A stretch of DNA of 64,000 bases from Chondrosia reniformis. Taxonomy: Eukaryota > Porifera > Demospongiae > Chondrillida > Chondrillidae. The notes beneath the pieces were generated by a model. That model did not search any database, was not told the DNA's origin, and saw only the letters and a program-made list of their open reading frames with translations. The stretch is taken from the NCBI GenBank assembly GCA_947172415.1, contig OX359200.1:4156501-4220500 (forward strand). The letters are read 5' to 3'. Positions 20,186 through 32,519 of the stretch are shown in pieces. The position numbers and the translations under genes are program-made. Within the stretch, counting starts at the first letter, position 1, and each line of letters opens with the position of its first letter.

Positions 20186-21115
20186 CTGTCAAAAAATGGC
20201 GGACGTTCGGATAACTTTCGTTTTCTAGCTTAAAATTAGCTTTCTCTTCCTTAGCGTAGAACAGTGAACGAACGAAATGGACTTAAAAACCACCCTTACT
20301 AATACTATGTAACGTAAAGCTTGCGCAAAAACGTTTTCTACGAGATATGGCCTTGAAAAATTGACGTCCAACAAGAGTCGATCGGAAATCGGTTAACCGG
20401 ATATCTATGAGAAGCAGCCAAGTAGTTCGAGTTTACTTAGGGGCGCCTGGCGCCCCACGAGTTTTTTAAACTCGAACTACTTGTTGTAAATGTCTTTTAT
20501 TTACTTGTATTCCCCCTTGTTTCTTCTTAATATAACTTGTTTTAAATGGCGAAAATCTCAAAATAACGTTAACGTCTTAGACGAGAGAAATATGCCGAAA
20601 ACCATGATCTCTTAATTAAAAGATAGCGTCCGAGAAGACCACATATTTGCTTTTCACAATTAACATGCTTCTTGTAGAGCGCATTCAGATTTAGGGCTGT
20701 CTATTCCCTAGTTCGGAAATATTTATGACGATTTATACTTGTACGTTTCCGCATAAGTTCGCATATAAGCGCTAGTCTATTCAATAAAAGAAGATGAAGA
20801 AAAAATGAATTTTGGAAATGGGTCTATTCCTGGTTAGCCGCTTTTTGAACGCTGTAGAGCGTCGAAACATGTTTTGGAATTTAGGAAAGTGTGCATTAAT
20901 GGCTGCAAATAATCGAAGATAACCGAAAATCGCTTCGTTGGTGATTTATGAGGTGTTGCTTTCTAGTACATTGGATAGGGCGGCCATTTTTTCCCCGGCC
21001 ATTCCTACTTAGACATTATCCTGACAAATCCAAAAATACAAAATTCATTATAATGGATATAAAATTGTGGTTTGTATGACCATAAACTACGTAGCTAAAC
21101 TAAAGGATAAAATAG
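20186..21115. other. Unit sequence before GT61 copy 2, with nested hairpin
   Basis: Includes a second, more divergent copy of the GT61-upstream module (20190-20480) and then the GT61 3' flank (20500-21115). 20421-20481 is a nested hairpin: 15-bp outer arms (AGTAGTTCGAGTTTA / TAAACTCGAACTACT) enclosing an 8-bp inner stem GGGGCGCC-T-GGCGCCCC. No gene seen. Confidence 0.5.
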
Positions 21116-22729
21116 TCAAGTTGGATTTAGTGATGGATATTGCTTGATCAGCTCCTTTATGACATCTTGAGTATTTACTGTAATCTGAATTTTATCAAAA
21201 GTTCCTTTGATAACATAGCCATGGTAATGTCTACCTGTCAAGGTAGACAACATTTGAAAACTTGGATTGGAAATTTGTGCTTGTGGAACAAGTTCAAACA
21301 TCAGTGCATTATCAGTCAGCCACCAAAGATGAACCAAACCAGCACCATGTACACCTGTGGGAAGAAGGCACGCAAATCTACTTAGTTAAATTGACTTTAA
21401 AGAATTCGAAAGTATCACATTGTAACACAATACATAGGTCAGGCAAATAGCCAATTTTAGTGACTCATGCTGTATCTTGCAACCACAAGTTTCAACTCTT
21501 AGATTACAAAACCTACCCATAAGGATATCTGCTTCATGGACCATTCTAATTTGATCACATATAGCATAATCCTCCATGAAGACAGAATTGACAGTTGCTC
21601 TGGGAAAGCTTTTCTTTAGGTTATCAATTAATTCATCTTGGTTTTTCAGTACCCGCTGAAATGCTGAGAGTTTGTCATTGGTAAAACGAATGTATGGCTT
21701 ACGTAAAATTACTAACATATTAACCTTTCCATCGGTAGGGATGGGTCTGTAATTATCAACCAAACCACAAGCCTGTAAAACTTTAGCTCTAAATTTTGAT
21801 AGATACGTGTCTGTTAATCCAGTGCCATTACATTCAAAGCATTTTTTAATTTTATCATTTTTACACCTAAACGGTACTGAGGCAAATCCCCAAGGTACTA
21901 TAATAATCTCATCGGCACAATGGACCTTGTCTCCGTTAGGAATGTCTTCAATTGCTCTGGTGTTGCCAAAAATCTTTACTTCCAATTCAGGGAACAAAAA
22001 AGGAGTGTTGCACCTGTTCAAACGGAAGATGTAGGAGTCGTCATTTCCTCCAAATTGTTCAATTGCCACAAAAAGGTTATACCAGCCTAACATCTTAAAG
22101 TAGATATGTACAGCGTGACCACTGTGAATGAACACCTTTCCTTTAATGTAGACCTCACATTTTCCCTTGGGTTGGGCCAATGCAACTCCTTTGACCATTC
22201 TCTCCATGTAGCCTCCATGTTTAACATGTTGTGAAAGGTCTCCAAATTTACATTGTGGTGATCTGAGATTGGCACTGATACTATCAGGATAAAGCCACAT
22301 CCCACCATCTGCAAATTCATCCAAATGGTAAGAGCTAGAGGGCTGGAAGCCAGTGTTTCTCAATGTACAGATGCTGATTTTTCCACTGTAGTCGTTGCCA
22401 ATGCAGTCTATGCGACTGGAAGTATCACTCATGCAGACTCGATAGTGCCGACTGTAAGTACGCTCTATAAACGTTTCACAAAAGGTGCCGGGTTTCCAAG
22501 TAGATTTAGACTTATTTCCTGACACGCGAAGTCTACTTTTATTCGGATTAAAAGCTGACCGTCCTTGTGTGGAGTTGAACAAATCAAACTTGCCAGACTG
22601 AATCGGCTGATCATCACGATCAGCTTTACTTAGTATGTCATGAGGAATACTTAGGACTCTTAAAAAGTATATTATTCCAGCTAAAAGTAGCGATACGAAG
22701 AAAATCCATCTTCTTCTACTATACATCAT
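21116..22729 (-). CDS. GT61-family glycosyltransferase, copy 2
   Basis: Exons 22729-21517 (1213 nt) and 21354-21116 (239 nt) give 483 aa; the intron is 162 bp, longer than copy 1 by a 9-bp insertion. The architecture is the same as copy 1: MMYSRRRW signal anchor, glycosylated stem, GT61 catalytic region ending in VHGAGLVHLWW. Differences are mostly conservative (NDKIKKCFEC for NDRINKCFEC, LNRCNTP for LNRWNTP; the W-to-C change is notable). All frames are open. The IS3EU transposon lies 197 bp upstream of its start and separates it from the next inhibitor copy. Confidence 0.85.
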
Positions 22730-22963
22730 TTTTGATCAGTACTGTACGTATATTACAGGGCTCACCTAAATGCATATGCAAATAGTACCATCCGCCCGAC
22801 AAAACAACAAATTCTATAGGAAGCCTTTTTGGGACGCCGCAGGCGCCCCTATATTGTTTTCAATTAACGTAATGGTTTCCTGTCCGTAACCTTGTAAACC
22901 GCGTCTGTCTCCAAAATGGCGGACGTATGGCACGCCGTTCGTAACAAAAATCGCCACCCTCTC

Positions 22964-23155
22964 ACGATGTCGTTGCCGAACCATACGACGTCATGAGTGC
23001 CTTATCACGACGGCTTCAGCCCCTCACGACGTCGTGTGTGCCTCATAACGTCCTCAGAGGTAACAATGTCGTCGTAACGTATCACGACGGCTCCAGCCCC
23101 TCACGACATCGTGTGTGCCTCATAACGTCCTCAGATGTAGTTCCTCATAATAAAC
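22964..23155. repeat. Left subterminal repeats of the IS3EU element
   Basis: Two tandem copies of about 73 bp (TATCACGACGGCTTCAGCCC... and TATCACGACGGCTCCAGCCC...) plus further ACGACGT/ACGTCGT palindromes. The right end (25930-26055) has four or five ACGTCGTGAGAA-type motifs. Such repeats usually serve as transposase binding sites; that role is inferred. Confidence 0.65.
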
Positions 23156-23766
23156 GCCCAATCTTCTGTTTTACACATAAACGCCTGGCTAACCGGAAAG
23201 ACGATAAAAACAGGCCTACGGTTATCGGCTGCATATAATTATCATGACGATGTATATCGTCAACGGTCATTAAAGGGTTAAAGCATGTAAGTCTAGGAAA
23301 ATATATATATAGAACAAACTTATCCCAAACAGAATTTTATTATAAAATTTTATAATTATATATATATATATATTTCGAAAACTTGAGTAATGTTGTAGTT
23401 TATGTACATATATAGAAGAGAGCATTAAAGGATATCATTTTCCCTTAAGCTTAATGTACATTTAGTGACGTAACTCTAACAAATGCCAAGATACGGAGCT
23501 AATACTTGATGTCAGCATTCACAGACTTGAATGAATCATTTCCAAAGAGTTTTAGAAAATTTCATTTATACATTCATATTTGCCCTATCTCTCACCATAC
23601 ATTAAATCAATATAATATGCTAGGTTTTAATGTACATGTTCATTATATAATTATATATAAAAAAATAAAATTTATTCATAAAAATTGCAATTGGCCTGGG
23701 TATAGTATAATAAGTTATATACGCATACATGGCTTCATATAAGGCTTAGAATGATTATATTGGTCT

Positions 23767-25530
23767 TCAACTGGAGTCACGGAATGTAGTAACCAGTGCA
23801 ACAGCTGCTTCATACATTTCTATTGCATAATTATCACTGTCTTCCAAAGGATTAATATGTTGCCTAAGCAATTCTTCATCGACCTCTGACAACACAATTC
23901 TACTCTCTGGAACAGTGACCCCTTCATATGCACCATCAGTAGCTTCTTCTTCCATCTCAATACCGTAATTAGAGGTAACCTGGTCAAAAAAGTCAACAGC
24001 TACCAACCCTGATCCCTGTAATTGAAGAGCACCTGAAACAAAAAGTTGCCGTGGAGAAAGATTATGCATGGTTCGCAGTCCATGATTATTCCATCCTTCT
24101 TTAAAGATTTCCATCGCTTTATTGATTCTTGGTAAGTAGATATAATGTAGGGCGAAGAGATGCATATCATTGAGAGGATCCAAGAGACCATGATGCTCAA
24201 GAAAATAAAATAACCTGTAGTAAAGTTTTGTCACACTAGCATGAAGATCTCGCCAAAGGCGTTCAATTCTTTGGTTGTGAGTTGAGCAGCCTGTTATCAT
24301 GCTACCTCTGTTGAGTCCACGATTAAGGAGCATATGACGAGCAACTTCATAGTTTTCTCTCCCATAATCTGAACGAACACGGGACGGAAGCCCATACTGC
24401 TGAACAGCTTCCAAAAAGCTTCTATAGACGGTTGAGGCCCTATTGTTAGTACTGCATTTTAGATAGGTTATTAATCTACTGTATCCATCGATGGCACCGT
24501 GAGTAACAAAACGCCATCTTATAAGTTTGTGATGACCATCTAATTGCAAAATAAAAATTTCAATATATAACCAGCTAAATATCATCAGTCTACCTATATT
24601 GAAATCCATAATGTTGAGACCTATATACTCTTAATTACATAATGCCACCCTTTGTGGTCTATATCAATGTCAATTGCAACAAGAATAATATAGTTAACCC
24701 TATTTTGCATACACGAATTACTCACCAATGTGCCACAAGCAATTTGGTCCGGGTACAGAATATGGTCTTCTAGATCTTCTATTTCCACCCCACCTAAGAG
24801 GTCCATTTAATGGATCTGTCCTTCTGATACTGCTTCTTAATTGCTCTCGAGACACCTTCAAACCCATGGCACGAATCCTTCCCATGACTAAAGTTTCTCC
24901 AACGTATGGCAATGTTCTTCGCAGGTCTTCCAAAATGTCATCCAATCCATTATCAGTAATTGATTCTCCTTCCTCATCAAAAATGCTATATTCATCACGC
25001 CTTCTGTATATAGTCATGCGGGACACCCCTAAAAGCGATGCTATGCGGGTCCATGAAAAAGATAAAGATCTCAGATACACTAACTGTTCCTTCGAGATGA
25101 CAAACCTAGGCCTTCCTCTACTCAGTGCATTGACAGTAGGTGCAGAATAGGCCGAAGTACTGGAGGAGGTTTCAATTGTGTCACTGTACTCTTGCCATTC
25201 TGATTTAAGTGATACAAGAACTGTTTTCAGCTCTTCAAGAGTGGATTCAAGTTGTTCCATGGTTTCATTACCTTCAGAAGCGGTTTCTGCTACAACATCT
25301 TTAATCTGAGTGACATTTCTGATGCATACACCTAGTCTGTCAACAGCATAATCTGCATATGCTTTGTTTGATATGCCAGCTTGCCTCTCCAGAGAATTTA
25401 TAAACCGATCGAGTTCTAAAAAATAATCTGTCCAACCCCACCGATCCTGAGGCAATTGATTCATATTTTCAAAACCTGCATGGCAAATCGAAAAAAGATA
25501 ACATATAGGCAAAAAATTTAATCGAAACAA
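23767..25530 (-). CDS. IS3EU-type transposase (rve-fold integrase)
   Basis: Exon 1 (25530-24726) and exon 2 (24539-23767) join across a 186-bp GT-AG intron (donor GTGAGT, acceptor TTGCAATTAG), giving 525 aa; splicing recreates [13 protein letters not shown]. An N-terminal helical region is followed by an HTH ([18 protein letters not shown]) and an integrase core with the triad D in WHID, D in RSDYGREN and E in [10 protein letters not shown], spaced DD34E after a 56-residue gap. An acidic tail ends in FRDSS. The true start is uncertain: a good acceptor at 25477/25476 suggests an upstream exon, otherwise ATG 25528-25530 serves. All frames are open and all catalytic residues present, so it may be active or recently so. 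Confidence 0.8.
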
Positions 25531-26082
25531 ACATTTATCTTAACTAAGCAATAATTATTAAGCCGCTTACTGAAAATGGCAACTTTGAAAAGATTTTATT
25601 TTAAAATAATACAGTTGAAACGATCCTTGCCTTAAACTGGCGACTGTCAGGAATACAGCTTAAAAGTTCCTTGACACATAGGTTTCCGGTTAGCTGGGCG
25701 ATAAGGTATGATGGTCGTTTATGCCATGTGCCCTGCACAATCCGTCAAAAACCTTTTTCATACGACGTTTGTTACAATGCGCATGCGTAAATATATTCAT
25801 AACCTACATAATATGCGTCTACGTTTATTATTATATATATTATACGAGTGTATATTATTCTAATGTATAATTTTATTCATAGTGTATTGCTAGTGTGTTT
25901 AGTGAAGAGCCCATGGCGTTTATAGTCACAACGTCCTGAATATCTTTACGACTTCCTGAGTAATCTTCACGACGTCGTGAGAACATTTCAGTACACGACG
26001 TCGTGAGAATCTTTACGACGTCGAGAGAATCTTTACGACATCGTGAGAGAGTGGCGATTTTTGTTACGAACGGCGTGCCATA

Positions 26083-27052
26083 CGGACGCTCGGCTGGCTT
26101 TCGTTTTCTAGCTTAAATTAACTTTTTCCTCCTTAGCGTCGAGGTTGAACCAAGGATTTAGAAACCACCTTTACTAATACTATGTAACAGCTTGCGCAAA
26201 AACGTTTTCTACGAGATATGGCCTTGAAAAATTGACGGCATACAAGAGTTGACCGGAATTCGTTAACCGGACATCTAATAAGAACCAGCAAGTAGTAGGA
26301 GTTTACATGGGGGCGCCTGGCACCCCACGAGTTATTTATACTCAAACTAGACTTGTTTTAGAAAACATCTTTAACTAGAGATCGATAAAGGAGAGATTTA
26401 TGGAAAGTATCAATACGGACAGTGAACAGATACTTGATCTTGAAAGAGGAACATGTGTGACCACAGAAGAAAGCACTGGCATTGTTGCTCTTGAATTATA
26501 CATCATCTATATGCTCACGTCTATATAACTGGTAATGTATACATATAAAATGCAATAGAATTGCTTCTGTAACTCTCTCATTACTTTATTGACCAAACTG
26601 TCAAACTAATGCTAATATGGAATATGGATTCGTTTTTTAAGTCCCCAAATTACATACAAGATACAGTAGATTGTAGATGCATAGTTTAAGTATAAAGAGT
26701 AAAACAAGGTCACTTTCACACTCCAGCCAAGATTACCCGCAAGCTGCAGTAGTGATATTTCTTGGTATGATTATACACTTAGGAAAATAGTACATTCAGT
26801 TGAGGCTGTTTACAAGATAGACTGACTGAAGTGAATGTACATAGCTTAAAGGCCCACTGTCATAAAAAGTGACGTTTTAAAGTTGATAGGTATTTCCTCA
26901 TTACTTACATAAGTGGTAGTAGATGAGGAAAAGGTGTTGTAGTTACAATATGTATATACATACAGTGGGGGAATCACAGAGTGTATATGATGATTTGTTC
27001 TCTCTTGGCCTATGAATGTGCACATATGTAAGCTACCTATGTATATGTATAG
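26083..27052. promoter_or_regulatory. GT61-upstream module and inhibitor 5' region
   Basis: This continues the sequence interrupted by IS3EU: CGGACGCTCGGCTGGCTTTC, AAGAAACCACC-like, the GGGGGCGCCTGGCACCCC hairpin near 26309, and the MESINTDSEQ segment at 26400. It then leads to the sequence preceding the Kunitz exon. The first part is mirrored at 40893-41235. Confidence 0.45.
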
Positions 27053-28650
27053 TGGCCACAGAGACCCCCGATAGATGCACTCTACCAGCTGAAAGTGGCC
27101 TCTGTAAGGCTGCTTTTCGACGTTTTTATTTCAACTCTGACTCTGGTCTGTGTGAACAGGAGGATGTGGAGGGAATGACAATAACTTTGAGACTATTGAG
27201 CAGTGCCAGCAAATTTGTAAGTATAGGACTGTTCTGTTTTGCCAAAGCACGAATAATTGAAGTCGTTGGCAATATTTGCAATTCAGGCTCCTAGAAAGTG
27301 ATGAATGAATTCGAAGATAAATGATTTAAAAAATGTATAAAATATATTCCAGTTGATATATTTTTGATAGTTAAATTTGTATCGAAGTTCTCTAAAACAC
27401 TATAGGTCCTACTGCATGCTCAGTGCATGATCAGCACTACTTTGATATAGAGGACGGAGAGTATGTCCCCTGCATTGGTACATGCACTGAGCCACAGGTT
27501 GCGAGTGGCTGTGAATGTCCAGTTGGAACTCTATTTGATGAAAAGACAAGGGCTTGTGTTCTTCCATTACAATGTCCACAAAAATGTAAGTTACTATAGC
27601 TATGTGAAACTACTGTACTTATTTTGTAGTGTATTAAATATGATAAAGGGTGTACAGTATGTATAGAAGTAGCTGATTTATGGGCAGAATATACACACAA
27701 GTGCAGATGTTTGTTTAATAGAATTCTCTTATAAACTTGATGTACGTATGACCTCAAGCTTAGAGTTAATACATGCATCTAATTGAATCAAAAATATAGC
27801 TGCAGTACTATTTAGGTAAAATGACCCTGTTTTACATATGTATGTATGGATTATTCCCTTAAAACTGACAACAAATAGATTTTTTGCCTATTCAACTCCC
27901 TAACCATTGTGATTTTACTAACTGAAAGGTTTTGAAGCTGTGAATAACAGCTCCAAGCAGATGAAACAGGTATAGGCCTACTTCTTCTGGAGAATAGGCA
28001 GCCTTATGTTTGAATGTGCTAGATAGGAAGCAAGTAATTAGTTCTGAGGATACTAGAAGTGGGTACTTTACAACCCATTTTTTCAATTGAAAGTGGTTGG
28101 TCATCTGCTCCCTCTGTCTTCGGCTACAACATAATATTGAGATGTATTGCCAAGAAACTTTAGGAACAAAATTTTACAAGTATAACATACAAGAAAAAGG
28201 GGGAATAGAAATCAAAGAGAACTTGGGTTAGGGTGTTGCGACAGTAACTAGTACATCTGGATAAGGAGGGAGAAGGACAGTGATAATGCGATAAGGGTAT
28301 ATACCCGTATGTCACTTTTGTACTGTCAGCCTTATCACAAGATCACTGTCTTGTTCCACAGTGTACTAGTTACAAGCACTGCCGTTCTTTCTTCTAACTT
28401 GTTTGGCCAGGCACTCAGTCAACTTTAAGATATCTTTTGATCTCTCATATATATATAGACTGTCTTGAAGGTGGCAATTTTTACTTACCTGGTAGTAGCT
28501 GGAATTGTTCAGATGGATGCAATACATGGTATGAGTAAAAGACACCTATGTACGTATACGTATTTTAGATTTTCCTTCCTCTTGCTTGGAATATGCTATG
28601 CAGTGGTTGCGCTGGTGGTGTTGTTACATCTACCTTAATCGCATGTGAAG
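27053..28650 (+). pseudogene. Kunitz/TIL/pacifastin inhibitor, copy 2 (broken)
   Basis: Kunitz exon 27053-27216 has lost 10 bp after GTGTGAACAG, so the frame shifts before the FIFGGCGG block. TIL exon 27406-27585 lacks 18 nt (six residues including two Cys). Pacifastin exons are intact: 28459-28528 reads (Y)[16 protein letters not shown]...DGCNT, and 28604-28650 completes C-GCAGGVVTSTLIACE. The downstream tail exon is absent because the kinase palindrome starts at about 29000. This copy best shows the ancestral order Kunitz-TIL-pacifastin, but it cannot give the full protein. Confidence 0.75.
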
Positions 28651-28994
28651 GTATGCCATTCTTGTGTCATGCATATTAAGTAATGCATGGAATATTTGTT
28701 GTAATTATAATGAATCAAAGATTTGTGAGCTTTGGCAGCAGCAATGAATTCATTGTGTGTGCTGCATGAAGATTGCTAATTTTTAATTCATTAAACTCTA
28801 AAACACCATTTTCCAGCACAATGCATAATCCATTCTACAGCTGTTTCTGGGAATGTCACACTTAATGACTCTATACCTTCTCTGTTATTTGTGTATACAA
28901 ATTAAATAGAATATAAGGAGCTTAAGGAAATCAAAGTCTATGAAATGGAATTTCAAGTTTATATATAAGCTATGTTGACTCAATATAGGACAAT

Positions 28995-29440
28995 ACATAT
29001 AATTCCTTCACTCACCATCACTCCACTCAAATGTCTACTAATTCCTTCACTCCACTCAAATGTCTACTAATTCCTTCACTCACCATCACTCCACTCAAAT
29101 GTCTACTAATTCCTTCACTCACCATCACTCCACTCAAATGTCTACTAATTCCTTCACTCACCATCACTCCACTCAAATGTCTACTAATTCCTTCACTCCA
29201 CTCAAATGTCTACTGATTCCTTCACTCACCATCACTCCACTCAAATGTCTACTGATTCCTTCACTCACCATCACTCCACTCAAATGTCTACTAATTCCTT
29301 CACTCACCATCACTCCACTCAAATGTCTACTGATTCCTTCACTCACCATCACTCCACTCAAATGTCTACTAATTCCTTCACTCACCATCACTCCACTCAA
29401 ATGTCTACTAATTCCTTCACTCACCATCACTCCACTCAAA
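28995..29440 (+). repeat. 39-bp minisatellite, left arm
   Basis: About a dozen tandem copies of a 39-bp unit (ATTCCTTCACTCACCATCAC + TCCACTCAAATGTCTACTA), some shortened to 29 bp by loss of TCACCATCAC. Long reading frames across it on both strands are by-products of the 39-nt (13-codon) period. The mirrored array at 39055-39200 has about four copies. Confidence 0.9.
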
Positions 29441-29479
29441 TGGCATTAGCATATTTTGATTTACTGTGTATAAGTCTAC

Positions 29480-30367
29480 TTGATAATGCCTCGTTATCCC
29501 AGAGATCTTCACTCAGCCCTCAAACTTGGTTTGAATACAGTCACATTGATGCAGATAGCTCGTGATGTTGTCGAAGGAATCAGATTTCTTCATGGTCAAG
29601 GTCTCCTTCATAGAGACATTAAACTGAAAAACGTTATGGTCAGTAATTTATCAGCATGTATACGTGTGTACATCGGCTCTTTAATGCTGGTGATTTGTGT
29701 GATACTCGGCAATTATTATTTTATGTTGGCCAATAATTTGTACTTGGCATTCATAAAGGTTTAATTTGGTAAGAGTTGTACATGAGTTGTTGAATAAATT
29801 TATCGAAAACTTTAGTATTCTGTGCTTCCAGATAACCCCAAATCATTCAAAGTGTATGTATGCACTTCATTGAAGCAATTGCCCAAAAGTACATACGTAC
29901 TTACTATCCCAATTCTAAAAAAAGTATTTTTTTCTTTTTCTTTTTTCTTTCAGTTGGATAAACTCAACAGGGCAAGATTGACTGATTTGGGGTTCTGTAA
30001 GCCGGAAGCAATGATGACCCATACAATAGTGGGCACGCCCATTCACATGGCACCCGAGCTCTTCTCGGGAAACTACGACCTCTCTGTCGACGTCTATGCC
30101 TTCGGGATCCTCTTCTGGTACATCTGTTCCAATCAAAAGGATTTGCCCGTCAACTTCAGTCAGTGCGGGAGTAAGGACAAGCTATGGTCCAATGTCAAGC
30201 AGGGCCTTCGACCCGAAAGACTGCCGAGGATCACAGACGAGTGCTGGAAGCTGATGAACGAATGTTGGCATCCGGAACCAAAATCAAGACCTCTTATTGG
30301 AGTTGTTGCTGAGAAGGTGGAAATAATCCTAGCTGGAGTGAAGGATAAATTTGGAAAGCAGTACTAA
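29480..30367 (+). CDS. DSTYK-like protein kinase, C-terminal half (left arm)
   Basis: Two exons: 29480-29638 (its start may be a further-upstream splice site) and 29954-30367, with donor ATG|GTCAGT and acceptor TTTCTTTCAG. The protein covers kinase subdomains VIb to [10 protein letters not shown] catalytic loop, [11 protein letters not shown] (DLG in place of DFG, as in DSTYK), [12 protein letters not shown] activation loop end, [21 protein letters not shown] and CW..P..RP. The resemblance to the dual Ser/Thr-Tyr kinase DSTYK is strong. The N-lobe with ATP-binding Lys is not present upstream; minisatellite and inhibitor sequence replace it. It is therefore a 3' gene fragment unless exons lie elsewhere. 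Confidence 0.75.
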
Positions 30368-30976
30368 TGGCGGATACTTTTAAAGCGTGACCTGACCCAT
30401 GAATTCTCTAATTAGTGGACTGATTTCCAGTTCAAATTTATTTGATTCCTGAACTAGAATTGGCAATAGGAACCTTAATTGTATTGTAAATACTGCCGTA
30501 AATTATTGTGAAATGTTGCATGGTTTGTGTAAGCTACTTTCTTATGTTTTTGTATCTAATGCAAGTCTTGTTCACAGGTTTGTTATTATTTAACAGTTTA
30601 TGATTTGAGAAACTGAGAATGAGAATAAAGACTGGCTTTTAATGTAATGTGTGCATGAAATATTAACTCGAGATCTTATTGATTTAAAGGTGGCCATTTT
30701 TAAGTTGTTAATGTAGAGAGTATTCCAGTGCTCACTGGTATATATAATGGGAGGATTGAAGGAGTCACATTTTCAATTGATATCAATGTCATTATTGCCT
30801 GTTTGCAGTATGATTCGTTACCTTTTTTGAGCCATTCAATAAAGAGATATTCTGTACTTGCTGATATATTATATTGAAAGAATTCATTTTAATTAACACT
30901 TGATATCATTGTTTACTAGTGTACATTTCACCTCTTTGACCTGTGCTTAATTAATAGTCTTACTTCATGTGTGCAG

Positions 30977-31363
30977 TTGACTGATAAGAATCGTGCAAAA
31001 CTGACTGACTTGGGTACCTGTGCCCAAAAGGTGTTGGTTGAAGAGGACTTTGTTGGTACCCCGATTTACATGCCTCCGGAGAAGGACTACGACATGCAAG
31101 GAGACATTTATGCTTTTGGAATACTCTTCTGGTTCATCTGTTCCAATAATGTCTCTCTTTCAAAGAATTAACAATCTCAGACCAGTCATCATGGGTTGCT
31201 GGAGGCAGTTCAAGAAGGATTGAGACCTGAGAGACTGGATAAATTTGATGATGTTTCATGGAATCTAATGAATTGTTGTTGGCATGGCAACCCTAAGAGA
31301 CGCCCACATCTTGGTGACATATTAGCAGCCATCGACTTAATTAAGCAAAATATCAAACAATAG
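30977..31363 (+). pseudogene. Second DSTYK-like kinase 3' exon (left arm, premature stop)
   Basis: The exon opens after a GTGTGCAG acceptor with LTDKNRAKLTDLGTC (DLG motif), then VGTPIYMPPEKDYD (PPE instead of APE) and [18 protein letters not shown] at 31169-31171 interrupts it right after SLSKN. The mirror copy at 37137-37522 has TAC (Tyr) there and stays open to the natural stop at 31361-31363. It is a diverged paralogue of the kinase 0.6 kb upstream. Confidence 0.75.
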
Positions 31364-31905
31364 TTTATTTTTTAATGTATTTTTCTCATGTATGTAACCT
31401 TTTTAATCCACAATCTTGTATATACAGCTTTGATCTCATGTACATAAAACAAGAAATATTAAACTATATACATTGGCGCTCACTTGATATACCATTAAAG
31501 GGTTCTATGTATGAAAAGATGAGGAGAGTGAGAAAATATAAAGTGAGCTGAGATCAAAGAGATATATGATTTATATATAGCAGAATTAATGAATAATTAC
31601 GTATATTGTTTTGTACAAAAATGGAAGAATCCATACATTCATGTGATATTGGGCTATTAGATTAAGTCAAGATCGGTCTTTTCGTAAAATTCATATACAG
31701 TTCATAAAGCAAGTGTATACGCATACATATACACTTCTTTGGCTCACTTCATTTCATCTAGAAGGTACACAACTAAATTGTAATATTCTAATCCAGATTT
31801 CAATGATGGTGATGAATATAGAGAGTCAAAAATCTTAGACTATATGTATGGACTGTATATGCTATACATATATAGCTAGTTTAAATGAGAGTTCTGTTCC
31901 TGTTA

Positions 31906-32060
31906 TTAATAACGTCTATTAGATCTGGCACAAACAAAGACAGCTGCAAGCAAAATGATCAGGCTGATAACAGCTGCAGTAAATCCCAAGATCATATATG
32001 ATTGCCAAACCACAAAAAGCCAAAAACCTCCAACATGCACAATTGCCAGGAACACCAATT
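31906..32060 (-). CDS. Possible terminal exon of a single-pass membrane protein (left arm)
   Basis: The minus-strand frame ends at TAA 31908-31906 and encodes WLFVVWQSYMILG, then FTAAVISLIILLAAVFVCA and a basic RSNRRY tail: a clear transmembrane helix with a short cytosolic end. A good internal acceptor (TTTACTGCAG) precedes CTGTTATCAGCC, so the exon may start there. It converges with the kinase fragments. No upstream exons were recognised, so the gene is at best partial. The mirror is at 36440-36593. Confidence 0.35.
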
Positions 32061-32519
32061 ATGACATTCAGTCACTCCAAATTCACAAGCTTAGGCCGAA
32101 TGACTAAAATATTATGTTGCCTACAGAAGTGGAACTCTTTCGTTTTCAGTCATTCGAGAATATCGGATAAGAAAATTTGAGAATGATCCCCAAATTTTCG
32201 AAAATTTTTCGATGTGTTTATAAATTTGATAATTACTCAGTAACCGTAGCGGATATTAAGCAATGACACTTTGATCTCCTTAGGTGTGAAATTTTCTTCA
32301 TTTTTAATGGCAGTAATAGCTGGTAAAGGCTTAGTTGGTCAAAATATATCGAGATGTATTTGAAACTTTTTGCGACTTCTTGACATCCCCTTGCGCGCCA
32401 CTGTGTTCTTGCCTACTATAAGGGGGAGCATTGTGAGCGAAATCACATGGGCCAAATGTACGATTCGAGAAAGTGCGGTGTAGGGCAGACGGTGCCGTAT
32501 ATGAATAATATATACGGCA

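Larger units (their letters stand above)
22926..26082. mobile_element. IS3EU-type DNA transposon, apparently full length
   Basis: Termini TATGGCACGCCGTTCGTAAC... and its reverse complement form TIRs of about 40 bp with TAT...ATA ends. Both sides carry the 6-bp target duplication CGGACG (22920-22925, 26083-26088). Empty sites are preserved at 48973-48978, at 41156-41161 in inverted orientation, and (mutated) near 63961. From memory, 6-bp duplications with TAY/RTA ends are features of the IS3EU superfamily. It encodes one spliced integrase-fold protein with an intact DDE triad. GC-rich subterminal repeats of the ACGACGTCGTGA type occur at both ends. Confidence 0.85.

Noticed and set aside
28995..29440. 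CRISPR-like array
   Set aside because: Units are contiguous without variable spacers and the genome is eukaryotic; it is a minisatellite.
29031..29565. Long open frames on both strands with repeated STNSFTHHHSTQM or SGVMVSEGISRHL units
   Set aside because: They are translations of the 39-bp minisatellite, whose period is a multiple of three; no start, splice or domain evidence.
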